This document shows, one piece after another, positions 43,018 to 51,819 of a stretch of 64,000 bases of DNA. The notes under the pieces were generated by a model, which searched no databases, was not told where the DNA came from, and was given only the letters and a program-made list of their open reading frames with translations. Origin of the DNA: an uncultured Olsenella sp. (lineage in GTDB: Bacteria > Actinomycetota > Coriobacteriia > Coriobacteriales > Atopobiaceae); the NCBI GenBank assembly GCA_900314495.1, contig OMVJ01000012.1:1-64000 (forward strand), given 5' to 3'. Each line of letters starts with the position of its first letter. The first letter of the stretch is position 1. A program made the position numbers and the translations under genes.

Positions 43018-45635
43018 CTACTTGTTCTTCTCCACGGCGCGCATGATGGCCTTGTAGATCTCCACGATGGGGATGATCAGAATGGCCAGGCCCATTGCCA
43101 TGCCGTAGTGGGCAAGGTCAAGCTCGGCGAAGTCGAAGACCACAGAAAGCGGGGTCTCGATGACGACCCAGGTCAGGAGGAGGGCAAGAGCGAAGGCACC
43201 CCACGCCCACACGTTCTGGGACGGCAGCGTGAAGATTGAGGCGCGACGGCTGCGCATGTTGAGGGAGTGGAACATCTCCACCATGGAGAGCGTCAGGAAT
43301 GCCATGGTCATGCCCTCCAGCGCCGCGTCCGCGCCGGCCTGCGCGTGGCTCACGCCCAGGAAGTAGGAGACCAGCGTCAGCACGGAGATGACCACGCCCT
43401 GGAAGAGGGTGTCAACGCCCATGCCGTTGGCGAAGATGCCGTCCTTGGAGTTGCGGGGCTTGCGCTTCATGATGTCGGGCTCGGCGGCCTCCATGCACAT
43501 GGCCAGGGCGGGCAGGGAGTCGGTGATGAGGTTGATCCACAGCAGGTGGGTGGGCTCCAGAATGGTGAAGCCGATGAGCGACGCCACGAAGACGGAGATG
43601 ACCTCGGCGGCGTTGGAGGACAGCAGGAACTGGATGGCCTTGCGGATGTTGTCGTAGATGCGGCGGCCTTCCTCCACGGCACCGATGATGGTGGCGAAGT
43701 TGTCGTCCGCGAGGACCATGTCCGCAACGCCCTTGGTGACGTCGGTGCCGGTGATGCCCATGCCGATGCCGATGTCGGCGCGCTTGATGGACGGGGCGTC
43801 GTTCACGCCGTCGCCGGTCATGGCGACGACTGCTCGGGCTGGACGCGGGCGTAGACGTTGATGTCCTCGATGCGGCTCATGAAGTCCTCATCGGAGATCT
43901 TGTCCAGCTCGGCACCCGTGATGGCACCGCTCTTGTCCTGGACGATGCCCAGCTCCTTGGCAATGGCCACAGCCGTGTCGATGTGGTCGCCGGTGATCAT
44001 GACCACGTTCATGCCAGCGCCGTGGGCCTCCTCGATGGCCGGCTTGACCTCGGGGCGGACCGGGTCGATCATGCCGCACAGGCCGATGAAGGTCATGTCC
44101 TTCTCAAGGAAGGAGGCCTCGTAGCTCTGCGGCGCGGTCTTGCCCCAGTTGGTGCGGGCGGCTGCCATGACGCGCAGGGCGTCGTCGGCCATGGCCTTGT
44201 TCTGCTCCATGATCTTGGCGCGCCACTCGTCCGTCATGGGAACGTCGCCGTTCTCGGTGTGGACCTTGGTGCAGCGGGCCAGAACCACGTCGGGGCCACC
44301 CTTGGTGTGCTGGATGTAGTTGCCGTCGGGCGACAGGTTCACGACGGACATCATCTTGCGGCCGGAGTCGAAGGGTGCCTCGCCGGCGCGCGGGTTGGCG
44401 GCGTCCAGGTCGCCGGAGGTGAAGCCGTGCTTGGCGGCGTCGGCAACCAGGGCGGCCTCGGTGGGCTCGCCGGTGGCCTCCTGGGCGGCGTCGTCCCACT
44501 TGGCATCGGAGCACAGGGCCATGGTGCGAACCAGGCGGTCGATGTCCTCCGTGTAGTGGCGCACGACGGTCATCTTGTTCTGGGTGAGGGTGCCGGTCTT
44601 GTCGGAGCAGATGACCTGCGTGCAGCCAAGGGTCTCAACCGCGTTCATCTTGCGGACGATGGCGTTGCGCTTGGACATCTTGGTGACGCCGATGGAAAGG
44701 GCGATGGTGACCACGGCCACCAGGCCCTCGGGGATGGCGGCAACTGCCAGCGACACGGCCACCATGAAGGTGTCGAGCACGCCGGTCAGGTCAGAGAAGA
44801 AGGCCAGGCCGCCGTTGCGGATGACGTCCACCACGAAGACCAGGGCGCAGATTCCGATGACCAGCTTGGTCAGGATGCCGGAGAGCTCGTTGAGCTTGAT
44901 CTGCAGCGGGGTGAGCTCGTCCTCCGCCTGGGCGATGGCGTCGGCGATCTTGCCCATCTCGGTCTGCATGCCGGTGGCAACCACCACGGCGCGGCCGCGG
45001 CCGTAAACCACGGTGGAGCCCATGTAGCACATGTTCTTGCGGTCGCCCAGGGGCACGTCGTCGGTGCCGGTGGGCAGGCCCAGGACCTCGGCAATCTTGT
45101 TCGCCGGCACGGACTCGCCGGTGAGGGCGGACTCCTCGATCTTCATCGAGGCGCTCTCCAGAATGCGGCAGTCAGCGGGGACGGCGTCGCCGGCCTCCAG
45201 AACCACCACGTCACCGGGAACAAGCTCGGCGGAGGGCACAACGATCTGCTTGCCGTCGCGGATGACCTTGGACTGGGCCGCGGACATCTCCTGCAGGGCG
45301 GCCAGGGCATTCTCCGCCTGGTACTCCTGCACGACGCCCAGCACGGAGTTGAGGATGACCACGAACATGATGATGAAGACGTCGGCGAAGTCCGCCTCGC
45401 CCTGGGCCATGCCCGTCACGGCCGAGATGATGGCCGCGATGATCAGCATGATGACCATGGGGTCGGCCATCATGGAGAAGAACCGCTTCCACAGCGGGTC
45501 CTTCTCGGCCTCCTTCAGCTTGTTGGGACCCGTCTGCTCGAGGCGCTTTGCCGCCTCGGCGGACGTGATGCCCACCTTCTCGTCCGAACCCTGCTCCCTG
45601 AGCACGAGTACGGAATCAGACAAGTATTCCTTCAA
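43018..45635 (-). pseudogene. Ca2+-type P-type ATPase with an internal deletion/frameshift
   Basis: A type II cation ATPase (PMCA/SERCA-like). It has the N-terminal cation-ATPase domain, the A-domain ALTGESVPANK, the phosphorylation site SDKTGTLTQNK, and the C-terminal hinge MTGDGVNDAPS with six helices in a second frame. The two frames meet at 43830/43831: VYARVQPEQ is followed at once by the DNA for VVAMTGDGVND. Relatives have about 13 residues (KVRIV..) between, so roughly 40 bases appear deleted, breaking the frame. The TTG start at 45635 follows AGGAGGG. As it stands no functional pump could be made; a misassembly is the alternative. Confidence 0.88.
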
Positions 45636-45771
45636 CGTTTCCCTCCTGGATGTTATGCGCGCCAGCGCATGCCTTCACGCCCGGCAGATTGATGCCCGAT
45701 CATAATTCCCCAGGAGGGGCAAGGGCTCACCAAGGTTGCCGTGCCAGGCGCCTAATGACCTTATAAGTACC

Positions 45772-46257
45772 CTACTCGTCCCAGTATCTGTCAACCAGAA
45801 TCTTGAAGCAGATTTTCCTGATCGGACCAACCTCCGCGCCAGGAGCCACCAAGTTGGGCATGTGAGGCTCGTCCACCACGAAGATGGCGAAGTGGTCGTT
45901 GGCCAGGGTACCGTCAAGCTCGTCCGTGTTGCCCTCCGCCAGGTGGCAGTAGCCCTTGTCGGTAGCCTCGTCAAAGGGCTCCAGCTCGCGGGTGGCCCCG
46001 GGAGTCACCTTGAAGCACTCCACGCCGTCCACGTCCACCTGCAGGTCCATGTAGCGGTGGTGAACCTCGTAGCGGGCGTTCTGGTAGGTGCGCGTCTTGG
46101 CATCCATGACGTTGCCGAAGACCTTGTTGCCCAGAATCTCGCACCGGCCGGTGGGCAGTGCCTTGTAGTCGTTCTGCTCCAGCCAGTCAATGAGGACGTC
46201 GAGCCCCTTGTACAGGCCCCTGTAGCGCCCGATGGCAGCCATGCCGTCGTAGATCAT
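45772..46257 (-). CDS. YhcH/YjgK/YiaL family protein
   Basis: The protein has 161 residues with a cupin-like beta fold. Family segments are TGRCEILGNKVFGNV, YEVHHRYMDLQV and the late FAIFVVDEPHMPNL with metal-binding His/Glu. Members are linked to sialic acid and other sugar catabolism, probably as anomerases or lactone-processing proteins. It follows the BNR protein by 74 bases on the same strand, which supports a glycan-use context. Confidence 0.88.
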   Translation of the reverse strand: MIYDGMAAIGRYRGLYKGLDVLIDWLEQNDYKALPTGRCEILGNKVFGNVMDAKTRTYQNARYEVHHRYMDLQVDVDGVECFKVTPGATRELEPFDEATDKGYCHLAEGNTDELDGTLANDHFAIFVVDEPHMPNLVAPGAEVGPIRKICFKILVDRYWDE

Positions 46258-46277
46258 GCTTCCCCCTCACGCAAAGC

Positions 46278-46316
46278 AGCGTGGCAGCCCATCCCCAAAC
46301 GCCAGGCTGCCACGCT
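46278..46316 (-). terminator. Intercistronic hairpin between the BNR and YhcH genes
   Basis: A 12-bp perfect stem (AGCGTGGCAGCC) with a 15-base loop, without a strong U-tract. It may limit read-through or protect the upstream mRNA. Confidence 0.45.
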
Positions 46317-46331
46317 TCCTACTTTACTACT

Positions 46332-47510
46332 CTACTTGGTCACAACGGGGTGGGCGCCCACGTCACCGGACGTGGGGTTGTAGGTGCTCTCGCCGCGCTT
46401 GCCGCCAATCACTGCGTCCTCGGAGAGGCTCACCCACTTGACACCGCGACGGGTCTGGTAGGCGTAGGCAATGTGGATCATGCCGTCTGCGGACTGCATG
46501 ATGCAGGGGTACTCGTACTGGCGGTTGTTGAAGCGGTTCTCGTCGCCCACGTAGCCCTCACCGCGCTCGATCTGGCGAATCAGCGGGAAGGTCTTGCCGC
46601 CGTCCTCGGTCAGGGCAATGTTGACGGGGCAGCGCAGGCCCGGCCAGGCGCCCTTCTTGCCGTAGGTCTGCGGCGCGGAGGAGTGGTTGTACACGATGGC
46701 GATACGGCCGCTTGCCAGCTTGATGACGCCGATGCCGGAGTTGTTGTTGGGCAGGACGGTCTTAGCGGGCTCGGTCCAGGTGTCGCCGTAGTCAAAGGAC
46801 TCGGAACGATAGATCCAGTCGGCCTCGCGCGAGCGCATGAAGCACACCACGTGGCCGGGCTCCAGCTCGGCAATGGAGGGGTGCACGCGGCCGGAGGAGT
46901 TGGGAACGTCCACGCGGTGCCAGGTCTGGCCCTGGTCGTCGGAGACCGCGAAGGCGGAGGGGTCACCGGCAAGGCCGGAGGCGCTGTCCGTGCACAGCCA
47001 CAGGCCATAGACCCAGCGGCCGTTGGAGAGGATCTGGATGGGCTGGCGGGCGAAGGTGCCCTCCTCGGGCAGGACCACAACAGGCTCGGACCAGGTGAGG
47101 CCGTCATCCGTGGAGACCTGCTTCTTGATGACGGAGGTGTACTGCATGTTGTCCTTGCCCGGCTGGCGTCCCAGCTGGGAGGTGTAGAGGCACCAGATCT
47201 CGCCGTTGGGGTTCAGGAAGAGGGAGGGGTTCTGGTCGGAGCGGTCGTTGTCGCAGGAGATGTAGCGCGGCTCCTCCCACTGGGTGGCACCCTTGGGCAG
47301 GCGGGAGACGACGATGTTGATGTCCGTGTCACCCTCGTAGGTGCCGGCGAACCAGCAGCACAGCAGGGTGCCGGCGGGCGTCTCCAGCAGGCCAGGGCCG
47401 TGGTGCGTGGCCCAGGGGCCGGGCGGCAGCATGGCACCGATGTAGCTCATCTCCTGGTCGTAGTAAACGACGCCGTCGGGAGTGTAGCCAGGCAGGGTCT
47501 TGTACTCCAT
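46332..47510 (-). CDS. Cytoplasmic BNR-repeat sialidase-like protein
   Basis: A 392-residue six-bladed-propeller protein with four Asp boxes: STDDGLTW, SDDQGQTW, SFDYGDTW and TEDGGKTF. It has no signal peptide, so it acts inside the cell on small imported glycans, if it is an enzyme. Arg residues that could form a carboxylate-binding triad are present (for example GRVHPS and the RSREADW region), but the FRIP motif of classical sialidases is not. Substrate is unknown; uronate or sialate oligosaccharides are possible. AAGGAGGAGACACG precedes ATG 47510. It lies with MFS, esterase and YhcH genes. Confidence 0.78.
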   Translation of the reverse strand: MEYKTLPGYTPDGVVYYDQEMSYIGAMLPPGPWATHHGPGLLETPAGTLLCCWFAGTYEGDTDINIVVSRLPKGATQWEEPRYISCDNDRSDQNPSLFLNPNGEIWCLYTSQLGRQPGKDNMQYTSVIKKQVSTDDGLTWSEPVVVLPEEGTFARQPIQILSNGRWVYGLWLCTDSASGLAGDPSAFAVSDDQGQTWHRVDVPNSSGRVHPSIAELEPGHVVCFMRSREADWIYRSESFDYGDTWTEPAKTVLPNNNSGIGVIKLASGRIAIVYNHSSAPQTYGKKGAWPGLRCPVNIALTEDGGKTFPLIRQIERGEGYVGDENRFNNRQYEYPCIMQSADGMIHIAYAYQTRRGVKWVSLSEDAVIGGKRGESTYNPTSGDVGAHPVVTK

Positions 47511-47620
47511 CGTGTCTCCTCCTTGTTTGGTGGTGCTTTTCGTTGCATTAATAGTGCATCTAGGACCACTGGCGGCAAACATGCTCATACCTCGCGTTAT
47601 GTTCAGTTTTGAAACACGCC

Positions 47621-48835
47621 CTATTCTTGGCGGCTGCACCTAGGCAGGCGGAGCACGGTACCCAGGCCGGCCAGCGCGCACGCCGCGAGTGCAAGCAGGG
47701 CGAGCGTGTACCCACCCGTGACGTCAAAGGCAAAGCCGATGAACGGGGCGCCCACCGCAGTGCCCAGCGTGCTCGCCAGGTTGGCCTTGGGGAAGGCGCG
47801 CCCATAGCCCTCGTCCCCGAACATGGCGCGCACCAGGGATGAGAGCAGCACGGTCACCGCCGAGTAGCTGCACCCCACCAACGCGGCCGAAACGAACACC
47901 CCCGGCACGCCATGAGCCACAGAGAGCAGTACCAGACCTCCCGCCACAAGCGCGACGTCCGCAACAGCCGCGGTCCTGAGGCCAAACCTGCCAATGGCCC
48001 AACCCAGGGCGAACTTTCCGCACGTGTTGACCGCCATGCATACGGAAATCATGAGGGCGCCCACAGATGCCGCAAGCCCGTACGCGCCGGCAATGCCTGG
48101 GAAGTGATGGGGCACCGCCGTTACCATGGTGGCCGCGAAGGCAAAGTACAGCACGCCCGCCAGCCCACCGCGCGAGGGCGGTGCGGCCGTGCGCGTTGCC
48201 CTCCTTTCCTGGCTATTCGCGCCATAGGGGGCAAGCCCCAGCTCTTCCGGCGTACGCGCTATGCCCACAAGCAAGGCCGGCAGGCACAGGGCCAGCATGA
48301 TGGAGCCGGAGGCCAGGTAGGCAACTCGCCACCCCACAGACTGGATCACCCACGAGACCAGGGGCGAGAAGACCGCACCCGCAATGCCGCTCGACCCAAA
48401 CGCAACGCTCACGGCCAGCGCCCGCCGGCCCACGAACCAGTTGCCGATGACGTCGGTAACCAGCACAGAGCCTATGAGGCCCGCACCAAAGCCCTGCACC
48501 GCGCTCAGCAGGTACAGCACGGGAAGGCCTTGCGCTAGCGAGAGCAGCGCCGTGCCGCCGGCGGCGCACGCCGTCCCCAATGCCACCAGGGGCCTCAGGC
48601 GCATGTGCCGCAGGAGGCGCACCACGACCAGACCCGCCAACGCCGAGGCCAGGTTCACCACCGTCAGGGAGAGGCTGACCTCCCCCCTGCCGCAACCGAA
48701 CTCGGCCGCCACCGGCGTGAAGAACAAGCCCGAAAGCTTGAGCACCAGGCCAAGGCTCACCATGGTAAGGCCGCACATGGCAACCAAAACCAGCACGTGC
48801 CTGCGGTCCACCGACTTGCCGGCTTCAGCACCCAT
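47621..48835 (-). CDS. MFS transporter, oxalate/formate-antiporter-like
   Basis: A 404-residue permease with 12 predicted helices. FFTPVAAEFGCGRGEVSLSL and GFGAGLIGSV are typical of the monocarboxylate/OFA-type branch of the major facilitator family; a short cytosolic loop (GANSQERRATRTA) lies between the halves. It probably carries a carboxylate or small sugar acid. ATG 48835 overlaps the end of the esterase gene by 11 bases, so the two are coupled. Confidence 0.85.
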   Translation of the reverse strand: MGAEAGKSVDRRHVLVLVAMCGLTMVSLGLVLKLSGLFFTPVAAEFGCGRGEVSLSLTVVNLASALAGLVVVRLLRHMRLRPLVALGTACAAGGTALLSLAQGLPVLYLLSAVQGFGAGLIGSVLVTDVIGNWFVGRRALAVSVAFGSSGIAGAVFSPLVSWVIQSVGWRVAYLASGSIMLALCLPALLVGIARTPEELGLAPYGANSQERRATRTAAPPSRGGLAGVLYFAFAATMVTAVPHHFPGIAGAYGLAASVGALMISVCMAVNTCGKFALGWAIGRFGLRTAAVADVALVAGGLVLLSVAHGVPGVFVSAALVGCSYSAVTVLLSSLVRAMFGDEGYGRAFPKANLASTLGTAVGAPFIGFAFDVTGGYTLALLALAACALAGLGTVLRLPRCSRQE

Positions 48836-50465
48836 GCGCGTCCTCGCCCGCTGCCGGCGCCTCAACGAGGGCACCGTCCGCCCCGCGGCGGAAGCGCCCG
48901 AGGAAGTTCCAAGCCGCGCGCGCCTGGTCAGGGATGGCACCGTGCGGCATGTTGCGCATGATGGTCAGGCAGATGCGCGGGCGTCCTTGCCCGTTGCGGA
49001 AGACCCTGGTCCGGAAGCGTTCCCCCTGCTCAAAGCCCCGCTCGGGAGCGTAGTGCTCCGTACCCAATGGCCGCGGGGCGCACCCGACGCAGCCATTCGC
49101 GACTATCAGACTGATGAGGTCCGTCTCCACTGGTACCGGCGCCTTGTTGTCCGAGTCGCCCGCGCAAATCCAGAATGGCAGCTCCACGCCCGCGCTCATA
49201 AAGCGCGGATCGTACTCGAAGCTCCCCAAGCCAGACGCCCTGGCCGCCCGCAGGCCCGGGCTGTTCCACGGGGATGCCCCGGCAAACGCCGCGGGATGCG
49301 AGGTGGCAATCTGGTTGGTGAAGAGGGCACCGTTGGAGAAGCCCGTAAGGTACACACGGCCGGCGTCCAGGCCGTACTCCCCCACCGTCGCGCGCACCAC
49401 GGCGAGAAGCGCTTGGACGTCGCGGTCATATACCCACAGGTTGAAGGGAGAATCCGGCAGCATGACCACGAACTCGCGCGTCTGGTCCGCAAGGTCCTCC
49501 CAGCCGTTCTTCTGGCAGAAGATCCAGGTGGGCTCGCCCCTGCCGTGCACGGACACCACCAGCGGCAGGCCGCGCACGTCCTTCTCGTCCATGCCCTTGG
49601 GCAGGTAAACGGCATAGTGGTAGCTGTTTTCGCCCATGCTCAGCTCGTGGTGGCGGTATGTACCGTCCGTTGCGAAGTCCCGCTTGCTGATGTGCGGGGT
49701 CAGGGTGCCGCTGGGCGAGTTTTTCCAGCGAACCACCGTCTCGAAGAGCTCTCCCATGGCCAGCTGCGCCACGCGGGGGTCCGTGCCGGTGACACCCGGG
49801 GTGAGCCTGAGCTGCTGAGCGGGGTTGCGCCTGTTGTAGCGAATGGTGGTCGTGACCCCCAAGTCATCCGTCACCCGGCAGCCGTCCAGCTGGCTCACGT
49901 CGCGAAGGTACGCCTCGGTCCCCTCCGTCGCCGCTCCGCCCATGAGCCACATTGCCACGGGAACGTCTCGGTTGGCCAGGTCATAGCCCGTGGCGTTGGG
50001 CACCAGCCAGCGGTCCGCGGGCGCATCCGCCACGGAGAAGTCGTTCGGCACGCCGTCTACCAGCACCGACGCCGCCGCGAAACCCGGGTGCGCCAGCTGG
50101 AAGTTCCCCGCGAAGGTGGCTCCCTGGGCATAGCCCACCAGCTGAATCATGACCTCCCAAGTCCACACCACGCCGTCGCGGCCGGGAATGGACACGCCCG
50201 ACGGCGCCTTGAAGTCGTTGCGACAGGCGCGATACAGGGCCAGTGGCAGGTCGGACCTCTCCGCCTCCCAACCCCGCGGGGCAAGAGGCGCCACAAGCAC
50301 GTCTGCGTCCCGCTCAACCTGGTCCAGCCAGCCGGACTCGCGCGCAAAGGCCTCCACGCTCGCCAGGGTTCCCGCCTGGTCGTTCGGCACAAACAGGAAG
50401 ACGGTCTTGACCGGGTCCGCACCGGCACGCGTGGAAACATACGAGTAGAACTGCTGGTCGTCCAT
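48825..50465 (-). CDS. Two-module alpha/beta-hydrolase, PHB-depolymerase/feruloyl-esterase-like
   Basis: The protein has 546 residues with no signal peptide. The C-terminal module (about 285-535) is an LpqC/PHB-depolymerase-like esterase: VVSVHGRG (oxyanion), LTGFSNGALF (nucleophile), CAGDSDNKAPV (Asp) and RNMPHGAIPD (His). The N-terminal module (about 15-250) also looks like an alpha/beta hydrolase (FLFVPND, then LVGYAQGATFAGN), but its elbow has Ala in place of the nucleophile. ATG 50465 has AAGGGG upstream; longer starts lack one. It probably releases acyl groups from imported glycosides and is coupled to the MFS gene. Confidence 0.78.
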   Translation of the reverse strand: MDDQQFYSYVSTRAGADPVKTVFLFVPNDQAGTLASVEAFARESGWLDQVERDADVLVAPLAPRGWEAERSDLPLALYRACRNDFKAPSGVSIPGRDGVVWTWEVMIQLVGYAQGATFAGNFQLAHPGFAAASVLVDGVPNDFSVADAPADRWLVPNATGYDLANRDVPVAMWLMGGAATEGTEAYLRDVSQLDGCRVTDDLGVTTTIRYNRRNPAQQLRLTPGVTGTDPRVAQLAMGELFETVVRWKNSPSGTLTPHISKRDFATDGTYRHHELSMGENSYHYAVYLPKGMDEKDVRGLPLVVSVHGRGEPTWIFCQKNGWEDLADQTREFVVMLPDSPFNLWVYDRDVQALLAVVRATVGEYGLDAGRVYLTGFSNGALFTNQIATSHPAAFAGASPWNSPGLRAARASGLGSFEYDPRFMSAGVELPFWICAGDSDNKAPVPVETDLISLIVANGCVGCAPRPLGTEHYAPERGFEQGERFRTRVFRNGQGRPRICLTIMRNMPHGAIPDQARAAWNFLGRFRRGADGALVEAPAAGEDAHGC

Positions 50466-50655
50466 GGGGTCCCCTTCCTCGGCACTCCCATCTTCGTCCC
50501 AACAGCTCCTGAAAGTGAAGCGCTGGGGAGAGTCTTGGCCGTTCATATCTGAAACATTGCCACGAGCGTTGGCAGGTGCCAAGGGCAGGTCGGCTCTGTT
50601 AGCATGCTTTGGTACAAGAGCCGCAGTTGCTCGTCACGACCAGCAAGGGGGATCC

Positions 50656-51186
50656 ATGGTAAAGGGTCAGACAACGCTTGAGGGCGAAGCCTGGGACACG
50701 ATGGTAAACGTGCTGCTAGACGCCCCCAAGACCAAGCGCAAGCGCATTGGCGTGCGCGTGGCCAGCTTCGCATGCGCGGCGGGCTTCGGTGCGGCCTTCC
50801 TGCTGGGCCCCGGCCTGACGGGAACCTCCCTCAACCAGGTGCAGACGGGTGGCTCAATCGCCCTGGTAGCCGCCTTCGCGGCCGTTGGCGTTTTCGTGCG
50901 CCAGATGCAGAGCTTCCGCTTGCACAACAGCCACGCCTCGGACATCGAGGCTGCCCGCACCTCCACCATGACCTACGAGCTTGGCCCCAAGGTGCACGTG
51001 ACCTCCCCCAGCGGAACCGCCACCCACCCTTGGAAGAGCTACGAGACCTGGGGCGAGAACGACCGCTACCTGTGGCTCATGGGCGAGAAGACCGGCGCCG
51101 TCCTGCTAGACAAGCGCGACCTCTCCACCGATGACCTGCATGAGGTCATGGACCGCATAAAGAAGGCGGGCCTGCAGCGCGGCTAG
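50656..51186 (+). CDS. YcxB-like two-helix membrane protein
   Basis: The protein has 176 residues. Two hydrophobic helices (VASFACAAGFGAAFLLG and SIALVAAFAAVGVFV) separate a short N-terminus from a C-terminal YcxB-like domain (YELGPKVHVTS, YETWGENDRYLWLMGE, FLDKR-type end). The function of this family is unknown. AAGGGGGATCC lies before ATG 50656. It is a single gene with its own terminator. Confidence 0.7.
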   Translation: MVKGQTTLEGEAWDTMVNVLLDAPKTKRKRIGVRVASFACAAGFGAAFLLGPGLTGTSLNQVQTGGSIALVAAFAAVGVFVRQMQSFRLHNSHASDIEAARTSTMTYELGPKVHVTSPSGTATHPWKSYETWGENDRYLWLMGEKTGAVLLDKRDLSTDDLHEVMDRIKKAGLQRG

Positions 51187-51252
51187 GGCGCTCAGCGTCT
51201 GACGCTCGCAGCACTTCACATCACCCGCCTCACATCACTTCGGGAACGAAAA

Positions 51253-51278
51253 GGGGCCCGCCGGCAACGGCGGGCCCC
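51253..51278 (+). terminator. Terminator after the YcxB-like gene
   Basis: An 11-bp perfect stem GGGGCCCGCCG / CGGCGGGCCCC with a GCAA tetraloop and a short CTCT tail. Confidence 0.75.
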
Positions 51279-51472
51279 TCTGGTACGGGTGCTTGGCCAG
51301 GGCCCCGCGCGCTGAAGCCCCCTTTGCACGCTGAAGTCTTTCTCGTCAAGCGCACAAACCATGCAATGCGCACTCTTGGCACTCAATAGTGCGCACGCCG
51401 TTAGGTTGCGCTCTTCTCAACTGGGGTTGTAGCAGGTTGGCACAATGGAATGTGCACTGTCACATCCGAACA

Positions 51473-51496
51473 GCGTACATTCCATGGAATGTACGC
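51473..51496. repeat. 24-bp perfect palindrome
   Basis: GCGTACATTCCA joins its reverse complement without a spacer. The core GGAATGT is shared with the dyad at 51447-51467. Confidence 0.85.
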
Positions 51497-51523
51497 AGCG
51501 GTCCGGCGCGACACTCGTACACC

Positions 51524-51683
51524 ACGCATGTTATGCGACGCGTGTTATTGCGCGCGTGTTATCGCGATCCGCCAACACGCGCGTGGAGAATTTCAAAGAC
51601 CAGCAACTGGGATTATGGCATGTGTATCCCACCGCACGCGTGTTATCACTCCGCAATAACACGCGCGCCATAACACGCGTGCG
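51524..51683. repeat. Cluster of CGYGTGTTAT repeats in both orientations
   Basis: Three direct units with exact 14-base periodicity (51524-51565: ACGCATGTTATGCG and two variants), a degenerate inverted unit (51574-51583), then a direct unit CGCACGCGTGTTAT (51633-51646) and two inverted units (51653-51667 and 51670-51683). The last is the exact reverse complement of 51633-51646. Confidence 0.85.
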
Positions 51684-51819
51684 TCAACGCCCCTTGCACT
51701 CTGCCACGCCGCCAAGCGGGCCGCAATTCCGCGGCAGACAAAACCGGCCCCGCCGCACGGGTGCGACGGGGCCGAGAACAGGGAACGCCTTGTTTGGCTG
51801 AAGAACTTACGCGCAGATC

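Larger units (their letters stand above)
51279..51819. other. Non-coding spacer rich in palindromes and short repeats
   Basis: About 540 bases with no gene-like frame. It contains TGCGCACT..AGTGCGCA (51367-51374 and 51388-51395), an imperfect GGAATGTG/CACATCC dyad (51447-51467), a 24-bp palindrome (51473-51496) and a cluster of CGTGTTAT words (51524-51683). It lies downstream of both flanking genes, so it is not an obvious promoter. Confidence 0.7.

Noticed and set aside
51389-51801. Several short plus-strand frames in the repeat-rich spacer
   Set aside because: No Shine-Dalgarno sequences, Arg/His/Cys-rich products made of the repeats themselves, and no similarity to any family I recognise.
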